Notes: generated by a model not told the origin, from the letters alone. DNA of 64,000 bases from Strix aluco (GCF_031877795.1 NC_133931.1:25914264-25978263); one strand, 5' to 3'; counted from the first letter of the stretch, positions 1-12,478 are shown. Numbers and translations are program-made.

Positions 1-109
1 TTGATCAATGAGCAGCTTCCGTTCATCATCCTTCAGCAGTTTTATGAACAGCTCATGCGATGAAATCATGAAGACAAGCTGAAGATCTTCCAAACCCAAA
101 CACAAGTTT
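1..109 (-). CDS. INTS8: INTS8 coding exon 12 (cut by window edge)
   Basis: The acceptor TTTGTTTAG lies at 111-110. The exon encodes [20 protein letters not shown] through [10 protein letters not shown] and is still open at base 1. It is a strong match to INTS8. The remaining exons lie outside the window. Confidence 0.93.
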
Positions 110-3100
110 CTAAACAAAAAAGTAAATACATGAACAAGAAGCTGCTGCTTATTTTTCCAGTTATAGGTTCTCGAAACATTTATTGTGCGTTATTACATTG
201 TTTACACAGTGTAAAGTCATGTTATCTTAATATGGGTACATACTTGAGAAATGATGCCATTTTTCTCTTCAACGCTTCAGTAGTATTGTCCAAGTTTATT
301 GATCTTGAACAGACCTGGAAAAGAGAGAGGAAAATAATTAAGCAGTTCCTTAGAACTCTTAAAATACTTAGTTACAGATCGAGTTACTGCCCAGTTTTCT
401 GACTCTCAATTAGTATCAGCCAGTACCCCTCTCCGTCAAGGGAGGCAACAAAGTTATCTGATAAACACTGTAGCCATCACAGATGGGTCAGTTTCTTTCA
501 ACATATACCCAAGCCAGGCTGCTTCAGACAACTGTGATCTTCCCTCAGACACAATTCACATTCCTTTTTCCTATTCCTCTGACTTTTAGGTGTGCTGACA
601 CAGAGTATCACAGTATCAGTCACCCTCACAAGATCATTAACTACATAACAAAGCCCTTTCACATGAGTTTAAAAATGAACCACTTCCACGTGCAAAAACG
701 TACGATTGACTAGGACTTTTTTTTTTTTTTAAAAAAAAGCAGCAGGATAACTTGACAGTTGAATTTAATTGCCAGCTTGCAAGAAATAAACATATTTCAC
801 AAAAAAAAAAATCATAGTATGAGCAACTGATGGAACAGCTTTTACTTGCTCTGAAGTACAGAATACTGTCAGTCAGTTTTTGCCACATGCTTGAAGAGAC
901 AAGCAAAAGACAAGGCTCAAATTAAGAAAAGAAAGTATGAAAATAACAGCAAAGCAGCAAAAGGATTAAGTTTAGTTTAGACAATAATAGTTTCCTTAAA
1001 AGCTTCACTAAGGGTAAGAATTTAGGTCTCTCACAGGATAACTGTGTGAGGTAGCTCAGGAGAGGTAGCTCAGGATCATTTCATGACATGCTAACTTTTA
1101 CAACAAAGCTGGTAAAGGAAAGTGATCCTCTTCAACAGGTAACTTCTTTTTCTAGTATCTCTCTCTGTTTTGGAAAATTTTTTCTTTGTTCCTTGAAAAC
1201 AAACGTTCAACAATATCTCTATATAATTTAATGATGTCAGGAATAGCAGCAATTTCAAATCCAAGCTGAAGTAACAGGTCAACACTGGTTCCTACCCAAC
1301 AGATAGAAACAGAGATATAAGTATAGATGCAAGACTGATCACTAAGTCTAATTGTACTGACTGCAAAGAAGTTGAATAAAATTTGAGAAGTTACCTTACA
1401 AAGTATTTGTCTCTGCTTCAGAAATCTGAGCATTACTTGCAACAATAACACAGTTACATGGGGAGGTATCTCACTAAATAACATTTCCCCTTCTAATTTC
1501 AGATAATTTCTTACCTCAAGGAGAAAGTCTATCTTCTCTTTGCTGGGTTTCAGGAACAGCTGACAAAACTGAATATCAATTGTTCGACCCTGCAGTACAT
1601 CGCAGACTGTGTTGCACACACAGACTTTGAAACAAACTTCATCCAGAGCATCGTTCCTGCATGAACACAAAACCGAAGACCACGGAATGTCTCTGACAAA
1701 CACAGAGTTGGTATCACAGCAGAGCTCCAGGGGCCAGATCCCAAGACAAGTTTGGAGCACATGCCTCTGTCCAAGACTGCACTCAGAAAAACTCTACTCA
1801 GGATCTACTTCAGTTTACCCAGGACCTCACTTTCTTTAAAAGAAAATTCCCTCCCTGCCCATAGCTCTGTTTCACATGCAGATTTCATCATTGCTTCTGC
1901 CTGAGCGCCACTGGAACTCCGACTAGAGTGGCATGACTGACACAAAGATGCACTGCTTCTCAGCGAGCATGCCCTGAGCATGGCTGACAGCCCCAAAGAC
2001 TTCAGAAATATTTATGCATCTCAGAATACACAATCATTGGACAAAAATCAAAGCAAATAACCAGAAATTATGGCTCCCTTTGACCAGATTGCAAATTCAT
2101 GCTCCTCCATCGTTCCCTGTCTAGTACTCATCACTGAAGGCAGTTCATATCAGCCATATTAGAGATTAAAACATCCCTACACAGTGCTAAGCTACAGCCT
2201 CTAAGGTCCTCTTCTAAGAGATGTTTATTTGACTCTTCTCTGGCAGGAGTGAAAGCTGAATTCAGTAACTGCTAAGCTCTTAAACAAGAGGCTGTCACCA
2301 TCGACAGCTCTTTTTCCTCACACACGTTTGTAAAACTGAGTCTCTCACTTCAACTGAAATACTTGTAGGCATCTTCCCTCCAGAGGCGGCTTATCACGAC
2401 TATATGGAGATGCTTTCCATACAGCCCCGATTCAAGTGCCTAAGTTCCACAGAAGGTTGAATTTTGGATGCGGCCATGTACTCAGCATTTCTCATTTGGG
2501 AGCCATCCACAAGCTGCCCTTGTAGTGTGCCTAATTCTCTCTGCTTATTATAGATGTTTTCTTACTATAAATGTACCATACCAATCCTTCAGCCTTGGGC
2601 TAGGCCAGCAGTGCACAAGGCTCCTAATCACAGGTAACTAGACTGCCAGTGTTCCCAATGAAGCACAAGTCTACAACATTATTGCTTAGTATGGTTAGCC
2701 TGACTAGCTTTGACTTCAAGTTTTAGAAGACATTTAGAGGCATTAACTTAGTTATAATTTTTTTTATATATATACACACACACACACATGCGTGATTATG
2801 ACATAAATAAAAAACTCAGTAAAGCGGTAAAAATAAGTGTTAATACTCATTACATTTTTCCCAGATGTGGCTACAGTGAGATACATCACAACATAGCTCC
2901 TTAGTTGGAGGATGCAGTTTAGACTATTGCTAACAGAAATAAAGGCTGAAGTTTCTTGGATGAAAGTAATTCATTGTTAGAAGATTCTGTATACTTTCCA
3001 TGAAAAACGTAACTCATGAAAATTGCTTTTCATCACCGTTGAGCGGATCATTATTAAATGTCTCACCCTTGTTGAGCTTTTTGGAAGAGTTCTCTCAGCA

Positions 3101-6100
3101 CCGATTGCCTGAACTGAACTGGTAAACTGAGGGTTAGATTATCTTCAAGAAATATCTTCACTAAGTCCTATAATACAAGCACAGTTGGAAAAGTCAATGA
3201 ATAATGCAAAAGATACAGATAAAGTAATTTTCTATTTGGTAAAAATGATCAAACTAACAGAAGCAGCTTGCACCCGTATGTAATACTAAAATTCATTAAA
3301 CAACCAGAAAGGGCCCAAGCGACAAAAAAGTTCTCTATCATCAGAGAATCAAAGAAAAAAAACCCCAAACTTGCATATCCCAGCAGCAACATTCCCTGAA
3401 ACCCAAAGAATTAGATTCTACCTGAAAAATCCATACATCAGCTAGTAGGAATTATTTACATTGTATGGAATCCAAGATATTTTAATCTAGCATGTTTCAG
3501 ATTATGCTGTATTCCTACATACATGTGTTCTAAACCAGTATGTTAATGGTTAACTGGAAGACTTAAATTTATTAAAATCCCTACCAGTTCAGGTAGAATC
3601 ATCCATATGGAGTGACAGAAAAAACCTCAAATATATGTGGCTTTATTTAAGCACCCTACCTGATAGTTGCCAGATTTCATACAGCTATGGATTTGACTAT
3701 AAGGAGTTGCCTGTTGAGATGCATCATCAGAAGATGAGGTAAGAACTCCACAGGCTTGACAGTACCCAGCCAACCGTTCTTCATCTATGGTAAAATGAAG
3801 TGACGACGAACCATTCTGAAAAGTAAGTCAATCAAATCTTAGTGGCCAAAATATTATGAAACATAAACTTACTTCAGAAACACAAAATGGAGACTCACGG
3901 TTCCCCCAAGTAGCAGCAAAGCAACAAAAGAATGTGCATGTACACACTTTTTTTAAAAGCATACTTTTGTATGTGCTCTTTACAACTTAGACCATGTTTT
4001 GTCTATTTAAATAAAAATCTCAGCTCTGCAGTTTTGTGAATATAAATATGAAGTAAAATAAAAAAGGAAGCATACCTTAATTGTAAATGAAAATGTTGGA
4101 TTTTTTAAAAGGTCAGAACATGACAATCTGATTTCCAAAGGAAAGTTAGATTTAAAAAAAAAAGAATAGGAAGTGCTCTATGGCTACCTTACTCAAAAAC
4201 CCATCACCACAATGGACACAGAATATACTGTTCAGTCAAGTTAATCTTAGTACCGCAAATGATAATCTTGCATTTCTTATGTCAGTACAATTTGTGTAAG
4301 AGAATATTCATTACAAAATGTAGAACAAAGCAGCAATATACTGCAGTCAATTAATAATTTCAAATAAGGCACAATGTGAAAAAAAATTGCTGTCAAAAAT
4401 CCCATTAAGTTCCTTCAAAAACTATGCATACCATTAACAGTTAAGTTGCTAAAGAAGGAAGCAATAGACAAGGTTTTTTTAGAACAGTTGAAGATACATA
4501 CTAATAAAATACTCATTACCTTTGCAATCAACTCCTTTGTTTTGAAAAACTTTTCTTTAGCATTTTCATGAACAGCTGCATTTGTAGCTCCTTGCTGAAA
4601 ATAGATTGCACCCAAATCATAGCAAACCTGCAAAACAGCATTGATATAAACCACATTATCTTGGAAATTTATGTAACATATTAGGTCAAGATTAAGTAAT
4701 TCAGCTCAAACCTTACAAGTACTTTAAACTATTCCTAGCTTTATCTAACGTACCAACATACACTGCATACCTTTCCCCACATATTACAATTGTTTCCTCG
4801 TCAACTGTGATCTCAGTATGAGTAATTCTACACAGGTATTACAACAAAATTACAGAATGATTTCCACATAATTAAGAACGATGCAATAAGCTGTCCTTGC
4901 CATACAATGGCTTACTTGGGGCGGGGGGGGGGGGGGGGGGGGGCAGTGAGGGCTTGGGGATGAGGGGAAGCAACAATATTTACAGTGTTGAAAAGGTTCT
5001 AATAATGCAAAAAGAACTCAGTAATATCTCACTGCATTAAAAAAGAGCACATTAAATATTAATAGAAAAATACTCCTATTTATCTCAAAAATATTAACAC
5101 CATTGAAAGAAACAGATATAAACTGAAAGCTTTGGTATAGAATGTAAGCTACCTGGCACTGTATCTCTTCTGCACTGATTTTCAGTCCAGCTGTGGAACT
5201 CTCCGTTTCTCCATTCACCATGCCAGGCTCCATGGCTAATAAATCCAGAGTTCTTATAGTGTGGACATAAAGATCTTTGTTTAATTTAAGTGCTCCTTCA
5301 AGGACCAGGATGGAATCAGCAGCCTGCTCTTTCAACTGCAATAGTTCAAATGATGCATTGAAAAAAATTAACTTCTTGGTTTTGAGTTTAGGTCTGGGTT
5401 TAAATTAACACTAGAAATGTAACAGTACAGTAAAGGATAGTAAAAAAAAAAATAATTTCCTTATACACCTGTCTTATTGCTATGTAGAATCTGCTCCTGT
5501 ATTTCTTGTACAACAGATGTGTGACTTCAGTTTCAGGTACTCGGAGAAACAGGATCAAACCCTTACTTCCAACTGAAACAAAACACTTTCTCTGTTTCAC
5601 CTGTCCCTTTTTGGCCATTTTGGAGCATCAAATTATGCAACAGTCAGACTGTAAATGTTATTATTTCACAGCTGAAACAAAACCAGCTTCTATGGGAACA
5701 GCAAGGTTTTTTTTTCCAAAATTTTGATGAAGTGGTAAAACAGTTAAACATCATTCATGCTCATTTGAAAAAATGTGAGAGTAAAAAAATTGTAGAAAAT
5801 GTATAATAGAAATTCATTAACTGATTCCAAGTAGCACAAGAGTAGGAAAATGAGATAGGCTACTTATGGAAGCATTCTGTTGAAAGCTACATACAGAAAA
5901 CACTCAGCTACTAAGACCTTTAAAAAAAAAAAAATCATTTTAAGTGCTGAATTCTGCTGCCATATGATTTTGCAGCTCAAGCATGGTATGGCCTTAATTA
6001 CTAATCACACACTGATTTTGTGGAGGCTTGCCCAATTCATACGGCTCCAAGGATCGGCTGATTAAAGAATACTTCTAAAAGTGCAGAGACAACACCGTCC

Positions 6101-9100
6101 AAAATGCACGCAGTGGAACTGTAGCAAATAACAAGGTAAATGTATCAAATCCAACAAAACTGTGATGCAACTGTTTATTTCCTGTCCATTTGTATTTACA
6201 TGGAAATTCAAGAAAAAATAAGAGAGGAAAAAAGTCTCACCACTTTCAAAATATTTTCAGTTAGTTCCTTTTCTTGCTGCATCTGGTTCATCCTGGAAAA
6301 TGGAGAGAAAAGGTCAGGATCTCAATTATAAAGCAAACTTGCATGCTATTTTACTTCACATTCTAAGACCATAGCAATTCATTCATATAAGTTTTGCTTA
6401 ATTACGTTTTAAACATCATTATGCAGGACCACTGACTGACTGTTCTTACCTATCTACATACAGACTTATGTAACAAGATAGTTTTGGATGAGAATGTGGT
6501 TCAATAAAATGGAAGTTACTAAGTTTTTCATTGTGTTTTTCTTTAAAAATCAGATTGTTAATATTAGCAAAACTATCATGAAGAAATCATCTTCCACAGC
6601 CTCAAGTCTCTTGAAGCTTCACTATTTAAGTCTTCTCAAGCATGCATCAGTGGCAGAAGCGTGTTCATGTGTTTACGTAAAAATTAGAAGTATTTTGAAA
6701 TTATCTCCCCATACAGAAGTTTTTGATTTAGGATTAGACTCTGATACGTATAGAATGATACAAGATTTATAGTAAAATGATTATTTTTAATCAACATACT
6801 TAAACTCTCTCAAACAAGTATGCCCTAATGCTAGAGTAGAAAATTAACATAAAACACAGGAAAAGCACCACTGAGATACTCCCACCTTTATTGGAAAAAA
6901 TTATAACATAAGTCAATTCCAAGGACAGGTTGTAACTAAAGCTACACAACTTCAAGAATGCAAAATGATTACTGACTTTACATTACAAATTATTGCCTAA
7001 GGAAGCAAAGTAAAATACTTTGTTGTTCCTCAGGTTATCATACATAATGTGGTGAATTGTTATAATAAAACAACCATATTAAGCAAGCTACTGTAAGTTA
7101 AAACAAGAAAAGTACCCTGTCTAAACTAGAGAACAAGCATTCTGTCTAAGCAAATTGCCATCTCCCTTTCTCCCACGATTTTTCATGCCTCTATGAAATC
7201 ACAGAGATTATAACATACTAAAAGAGTAGAATGACAGACAAGTACATACATGTATCAAGCATGTCTGACAGGAAAATAAGAACATACTTGAAATAAATGC
7301 AAAGTTTTCCATGCTACAACTAGCCATTTTAAACAACTGTATGTTATTAATACGATTTAATCCACTTAGAAATTAAATTTCTGATTACAAAATACACAAA
7401 AACCAAGTAAATTATACCTGTAACTTACACATTTAACTGAGGTGGACCAGGTTTTGCTTGTTTTACAGGAAAACTACTTTGAACAATGGTCCTTATGGCC
7501 CTACATAGGGGAGAAAATTAAGCAAATAACAGTAATTTGTCTCAGAAGTGTAATAAGCAGATTACATGCCTCTTAAAAGTATCAGTTTATCATTTCAGAT
7601 ACATTATACCATTGGAATACATCCTCTACTCAAGAGCACATCTAATATTTAAGAAATGCTCTTATGTCCATAAAAAGCTAAAAGACAGCAAGATTTTTAT
7701 TTTTATAAGGTGACAGTTCAAACCACAACCTTGACTATGTTTTTAGGGAACAAAATCAGCTGTAGAATAGCTTTTCAGACTCAGTTCCACTCTGTAACCT
7801 ACCTACAGGTCACAAAACAATTATTACTTTGAGATTCCTTCTCCTTCTATGTACAAATATATAGATAGAAGAGAACATGGCTTTGTTCTATCATAATTTT
7901 AAGATTATTGCCTTGAAGTAGTTTACCATCTGTTGTAGAGTAGTATTGCCATTGCAGTAGTTGGGGGTAAGCTGGACAGGTCTACATCCACATGTTTAGT
8001 TCCTGGGGGAACTTTGCTGATACACAGAAGTTCATTCAGTAGCATGTTCAATACAGGGACAGACAAGCTATTAAAAAAAAAAAAAAAAAAAAAGAGAGAA
8101 TCAGATACTTCATATAGTAATCCTACTTCTGGAACATTTAAATAATATCGCTACTATTCAGTACTATATTATTACCTAACATCCCATGGAAGTAAGGGTA
8201 GTATGTTTATTTAGCATAATGAAATGCTCTGTATCAGATAGCACTCTAGATCAGGTATGTAAAGCAGTTACCAGTACTAGCAGTATAAGTTAAGCCCAAG
8301 TGGAAGGTTGCCCTGACAGCTGAACTACTACTATGCACCACTGTGTTAGTCCATACAGACATATCTCTAGAATGATCTAGTCACCTGTAACAGCAGATCT
8401 CAACTAGTAAATTCTTTTCAAAGTAGTCCCAGATCATACTTCCAGAAGGTAAACAACCACACTTCCAATGCAAATGGAATTTAACTCACATAAAGGGAAC
8501 ATTTCTCTGTTTGGTTTATCTCCCTTTCTGCAGCATCCACCAGCAAACAGGGACATTAAGACTAGGAACTAGAATAGAGTACTGTAAACACTGTAAGTTG
8601 TATTATGTAGAATATACATTAGCTGGGACAGAACCTTTCTTGATAAAATGACAAGGCAGGCAGGCTGGACTGCATCACTCCAAGCTTTTGAGGTGTAATT
8701 TAACACAACTGAAACACTATTACTAATTTCAACATTATTTAAAATTAGAAGTGGTCAGCTACTGCCGAAGTACCTTCGCTCTTGTGAAAAATTTGCATTC
8801 TTTGCAACCAGCATTGAAAACAATCAGAGAAACTACACTTTTAGCAACTAAAGCCAGAATTCATGTTTAACAAATTCTAGGTCTTGCGTTATATCAGACT
8901 CCAGGTCTGTTATCAAGCTATTATTTTAAACTAACAAACACTGTTTTACTATGGTCCAGGAATCTTGTTTTCATTGGCAGAAGTAGAACATCATTCAACT
9001 GTTTATAACAGCAGAAATTTTAGAAGAAAAACTTGGCTCAAGATGCTATTTTATTCCTTTTTGACTGAACCTTTGGTTATAATCAGTTAAAAACAAAACC

Positions 9101-12100
9101 ATGTTTCTTAATTAAAAACAATCTTAGGCTTCATGAGCTAAACAGAACAAGAACTCTGAACTACTATATAGAAATGCTAAGTTAGTAGTTGAAATTACTT
9201 CAGATTGGTTCCCAAAAAGCACCACAGATGGACAAAACAATCCTATCAAAACCCAGAAACAGAACAGTAGTGTCATACAGTGGGGCTTATTTTTGAATCG
9301 GGATTATACCTGCATTTTAGGAAGTAAAGGTACTAATTGAGTTGCTGGAGCATGTCCAAAGAGCAACAAAGCTGGTGAAAGGTACAGAGCACAAGTCTTA
9401 TGAGGAACGCCTGAGGGAACTGGGGTTGTTTAGCCTAGAAAAAAAGAGGCTCAGGGGAGACCTTATTGCTCTCTACTGCTACCTGAAAGAAAGTTGTAGC
9501 AAGGGGGGTGTGGGTCTCTTCTCCCAAGTAAGAAGAAATAGACAAGAGGAAATGGCCTCAAGTTACACCAGGGAAGGTTTAGATTGAATATGAGGAAAAA
9601 TTTCTTCACCGAAAGTGCTGTCAAGCATTGGATCAGGCTGCCCAGGGAAGTGGTGGAGTCACCATCCCTGGAAGTATTTAAAAGACATGTAGATGTGGTG
9701 CTTAGGGACATGGTTTAGTGGTGGACTTGGCAGTGTTAGGTTAATGGTTGGACTCAACCATCTTAAAGGTCTTTTCCAACCTGAATGATTCTACGGTTCT
9801 ATGCAAGTTACAACTGGGGCAAGTACTGCCCCACTAAGATTTTGCGCCACTGAAGTGCAGCTCCCTAATGTGCTGCCAGACTAAAGAAGTTCCCAACTAT
9901 TCTACCTCACGAGACCATTCAGCAGCTGAATTTGGGTTAAGTAAATTCAAAGGAAAAATGCAAAGGTGGAGTCTGTTTCAACAGTCAGTTCAGTGATCTA
10001 GTTCATAGATGTATGGAGTTTTTTTACATTACAAAACTGGAGCAAACCCTTCAACTTCAAGCATGTCACAATAGGGAAACTTAAGCTAGTTTTGTCACTG
10101 AAGAAAATGTAACATAAAATTCATCTTTATGCAGTTAAGATGTGCACATCTTAATGTCTAAGACCCACTATTCTTCCTCTCTAAATTATAAACAGCATTG
10201 ATTTGCTCACAGATTTTGCCTTTATCAAAACCTTTTTCTAACTCACAGATGATATCGAACTTGATTTTAGTTGTCACACCCAAGACTCTTCTTAACATAA
10301 GGAAGATACTGTCAGAAAAGGGAGCAAGACAGATTTCCATTCGTTAAAATACAGATATCAAGCCATTTCAGTTTAGTAATTTCAGCATGAAGTAGTACAG
10401 ACTATACCTTTTCTCCAATACATCCAAATCCCACTTCAGATGAGCAGCAACTTTAAGAGCAAGAAGTTTTAAAATGCGGTTTCTTTTGTTATCAGGTGGT
10501 GGCTGGACTTGGTTCTGTTCATTCACTGATGGTTTTGAAGCTTGTTCCAAGAACTGGACAATCAGCTGTACAGGTGGTGGATCTGCAAAAAGCACAGCCA
10601 CTCTTCAAATTCTTTGTAAGCCCAGAAATTAAGTTCTTGCTGCAGCTATGAACAAGGATCTTATCTCCTGTCATTTATAAGGCTGACAATGTCACCTAGC
10701 AGATTTTAATCCCAAAGGATATCTTGCTTATGCTGACTCAAATCAGACTGTTAACATTTTTTTTTAACCTTCAAGTTTACTTGACCATAGTAACCACACT
10801 CTTACATTTTCATTTATTTTCACTACTTTGTATTAGTTATGTTTTAGTACTTGCATCTACAGAAAATAAATGTCGCCTACTGAAAACACAAATTAGCTGT
10901 TATAAAAATATATATCTACTTGTAATTCTCTTCTGTATTTTAAAATATATTTACAAGCAACTGCTGGTACTTCTGAATACATTTAGAATATACTTTCAGA
11001 CTGATCTAAAACAATGCACCCCCAAATCTCTCCCTTACAATAAGGCAGTCTCTCCAGTACCTTTGAGCTGCTTTGAAAAACTGAAGCCAAATCATAGCTA
11101 TTACACTCTCACTGAACTTTGTGAAACATAAAACTAGCATTAATCATTATTTTAATTGCAAAATAGCAGCGTAAGATCTAAGCACAAAGATATAGCCTGA
11201 CTATGCTTAAATTTACTTTTTTAGAGGCAACAACTGTCCCAGGTTTTCCTGTTCTCTCCACCTGTTTGTAGAATTTGGGTACTGAAAAACATGATTCCCA
11301 CTTATGATTGTCAAAAGGTCAGTTACTTTTAAATATGGTCACTTTTGCATCGGACTAGGTTTCTATTCATTCCAGGTCTGAGAAGACAGCAATTTCAGCA
11401 CCGAACCTTCAAGAGAACTCTAGTTCCTGGCGCTAGCAAGACTTCAATGGGAGAAAACTAGCTGCAAATCGTAATGATTTTTACAAACAACGCTTCACAT
11501 TGTAAAAACAAACAACTTGTAACATTTCCACAGAAAGTTATTTACCACGCAGGGAAGATGAAGAAACTAAGTTATTAAATAGGAAAGTTAATGTAAACCG
11601 AGAAAAATACATTTCTACTCGCGTTAACTAACGCCGCAGAGGCGCGGCTGCACGCCCACTGGGCCTGACGTCCCTGTCCCACCCCCTGCACCGTGACTTC
11701 CCCCCTCTGCAGCCGCCAGTACCGCAGCGTACAAGCCCCCCAGCAGCAGACCCACCCCTTCGCCCCCAAGCCTGCCCTTCGGGCGGGGAATCGCTTGCCA
11801 CTGCGTTACCAGCGCCAGGGAAGCAAAGCCCGGCGGCGCCTTCCCGGGGGGAAGCCAGAGGCAAGGGAGGGAGCAAGGGAGAGAAGGAGGGCGGGAGGCG
11901 GCGCCGATGCGCAGCCGGCAGCGCCAGCAGCAGGCCCCGGGAAGGCGGAGGCAGGGGCCGCGCTACAGGCCGCAGCAGCGAGGGAAGGGACCCGCAGGGA
12001 AACGAGCGAGCGCTTCTTCCCCGAGGCCCGTGAGAGGCCGAGGTGCGACACCAGGCCGCGCCCAAAGCCGAAGGGAGGTGGCCGCCACAGGGCCGGGCCG

Positions 12101-12242
12101 CGCCGCACGCACCGGGAGAGGGCTTCTGCAGGTGCTGCTCCAGCAACGCCTCCTCCAGCAGGAACTCGAACCAGGAGGTCTGCGGCGGCGTGCAAGGCCG
12201 GCTGGAGGTAGCGGCTTCCCGGTCCGCCGCTTCCGCGCTCAT
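1..12242 (-). CDS. INTS8: Integrator complex subunit 8 (INTS8), coding span of 5' half, 12 exons
   Basis: INTS8 is a nuclear subunit of the Integrator complex, which cleaves nascent RNA at snRNA genes and at paused RNA polymerase II; INTS8 links the complex to the phosphatase PP2A. Twelve exons on the minus strand (listed separately) join in phase and encode 480 residues, about half of the roughly 995-residue human protein. The remainder lies beyond the left edge. The N-terminus [16 protein letters not shown] is nearly identical to mammalian INTS8. The WFEF motif, known from family work to be needed for PP2A recruitment, is at residues 24-27. The rest of the visible part is the alpha-helical TPR-like region. 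The start is fixed by homology and lies in a CpG island. Identification is secure; exon borders are by eye. Confidence 0.96.
244..314 (-). CDS. INTS8: INTS8 coding exon 11
   Basis: A 71-base exon encoding [20 protein letters not shown] and SFL, then two bases of Lys. Acceptor TTTTCCAG, donor CTCAA|GTATGT. It matches the INTS8 segment VCSRSVNLEK and joins exons 10 and 12 in phase. Confidence 0.9.
1515..1656 (-). CDS. INTS8: INTS8 coding exon 10
   Basis: It encodes [20 protein letters not shown] through KEKIDFLLE. Acceptor CATGCAG, donor CTTGAG|GTAAGA. It ends in phase 0. The frame stays open past the donor for another 360 bases, which is discussed as a finding. Confidence 0.94.
2757..2791. 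repeat. Simple repeat (TA)n(CA)n
   Basis: A T run is followed by TATATATATA and CACACACACACACA, a microsatellite in INTS8 intron 9 (between exons 9 and 10). Confidence 0.9.
3067..3167 (-). CDS. INTS8: INTS8 coding exon 9
   Basis: It encodes [20 protein letters not shown] through ELFQKAQQ plus two bases of Gly. The acceptor is ATTATAG; the donor is AAGG|GTGAGA, chosen because the next exon then continues in frame with GNDALDE. Confidence 0.92.
3660..3815 (-). CDS. INTS8: INTS8 coding exon 8
   Basis: Fifty-two codons encode [20 protein letters not shown] through MKSGNYQ. It matches the INTS8 segment around the conserved [15 protein letters not shown] core; the serine-rich stretch that follows differs more from mammals. 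Acceptor TTTTCAG, donor CAG|GTAGGG. Phase 0 at both ends. The alignment here is clear but less identical than in exons 2-7. Confidence 0.9.
4520..4627 (-). CDS. INTS8: INTS8 coding exon 7
   Basis: Thirty-six whole codons encode [20 protein letters not shown] through TKELIAK, part of the helical repeat region. Acceptor TTTTGCAG, donor AAAG|GTAATG. Phase 0 at both ends. Confidence 0.95.
4923..4943. repeat. Homopolymer of 21 G
   Basis: An uninterrupted run of 21 G after GCG in the INTS8 intron between exons 6 and 7 (C run on the transcribed-sense strand). Length in long G runs is often misread by sequencing. Confidence 0.9.
5153..5335 (-). CDS. INTS8: INTS8 coding exon 6
   Basis: Sixty-one whole codons encode [20 protein letters not shown] through AEEIQCQ, closely matching vertebrate INTS8. 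The acceptor is ATTGCAG and the donor CCAG|GTAGCT. Phase 0 at both ends. Confidence 0.95.
6241..6292 (-). CDS. INTS8: INTS8 coding exon 5
   Basis: A 52-base exon encoding [17 protein letters not shown], with acceptor TTTTCCAG and donor AAAGTG|GTGAGA. It ends in phase 0, so the following exon begins cleanly with LKEQAAD. Confidence 0.93.
7429..7500 (-). CDS. INTS8: INTS8 coding exon 4
   Basis: A 72-base exon encoding [20 protein letters not shown] and QLN, with Trp and Val codons split at its ends. The donor reads AATGT|GTAAGT; the downstream of two overlapping GT dinucleotides is required by phase. Homology to INTS8 is near-identical. Confidence 0.92.
7927..8067 (-). CDS. INTS8: INTS8 coding exon 3
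   Basis: It encodes [20 protein letters not shown] through AILLYNRW. The acceptor AATAG is preceded by a run of 21 T on the minus strand. The donor is GATG|GTAAAC. Phase 2 in, phase 2 out. Confidence 0.95.
8073..8093. repeat. Homopolymer of 21 A (polypyrimidine tract of INTS8 exon 3)
   Basis: On the minus strand this is 21 T ending 5 bases before the exon 3 splice junction (TTTTAATAG|C), so it serves as the polypyrimidine tract. Confidence 0.9.
9335..9803 (+). mobile_element. CR1 LINE fragment (3' part), plus orientation
   Basis: A 5'-truncated CR1 in INTS8 intron 2. It has the typical segment encoding [15 protein letters not shown], the block around 'aggctgcccagggaagtggtggagtcacc', and the 3' end 'ggtcttttccaacctgaatgattct'. 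Frames are interrupted, so it is inactive. Confidence 0.92.
10408..10582 (-). CDS. INTS8: INTS8 coding exon 2
   Basis: Acceptor TTTTTGCAG precedes 10582 and the donor is AAAAG|GTATAG. It enters with one base from exon 1 (Asp) and ends in phase 2. It encodes [20 protein letters not shown] through [10 protein letters not shown], nearly identical to the mammalian protein. Confidence 0.95.
12113..12242 (-). CDS. INTS8: INTS8 coding exon 1 (start codon)
   Basis: The ATG is at 12242-12240. The exon encodes 43 residues plus one base, ending LQKPSP, followed by a GT donor at 12112-12111. It contains the N-terminal WFEF motif (residues 24-27). The open frame continues far upstream through GC-rich CpG-island DNA, so frame alone does not set the start; homology to vertebrate INTS8 does. 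Confidence 0.93.
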
Positions 12243-12321
12243 CGCGGCCGCCTGCCCCAAAGACACCCCGACAAACAACCGCACAAGCAGCGCCCACCCC
12301 CGGAGCGGGCGGCTGCGGCTA

Positions 12322-12334
12322 CAAGATGGCCGCC
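12322..12334 (+). promoter_or_regulatory. YY1-type site CAAGATGGCCGCC
   Basis: Matches the YY1 core (AAGATGGC), 80 bases upstream of the INTS8 ATG. In many TATA-less housekeeping promoters this motif sits at the transcription start, so it may mark the INTS8 start region. That role is inference from position. Confidence 0.5.
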
Positions 12335-12467
12335 CGCCACCGCCCACCTCGCGCAGACGGAGGGGCGGGGCTACGCGCAGCCCCGCCCCCAGCACGGCAC
12401 CCCCAGCCGATAGGGCTGCGCGGGGGCGGGCCTGTGGTGGAGCCTCGCGCACCCCGCTGGGGCGGGG

Positions 12468-12478
12468 AAGATGGCGGC
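12468..12478 (+). promoter_or_regulatory. YY1-type site AAGATGGCGGC
   Basis: A second, perfect YY1-type motif in the same island, read on the plus strand. The motif includes an ATG with a good initiation context, so it could also begin a short divergent reading frame (see findings). Confidence 0.45.

Larger units (their letters stand above)
110..12112 (-). other. INTS8 introns (general content)
   Basis: The eleven introns are AT-rich. Apart from one CR1 copy (intron 2), a TA/CA microsatellite, a G21 run and an A21 run, no extra gene, RNA or repeat was recognised. A coding-like stretch in the intron between exons 10 and 11 is reported as a finding. Confidence 0.6.

Noticed and set aside
10724..11131. 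135-codon plus-strand frame between INTS8 exons 1 and 2
   Set aside because: Leu/Phe/Tyr-rich composition of AT-rich DNA, no recognisable domain, antisense to an intron.
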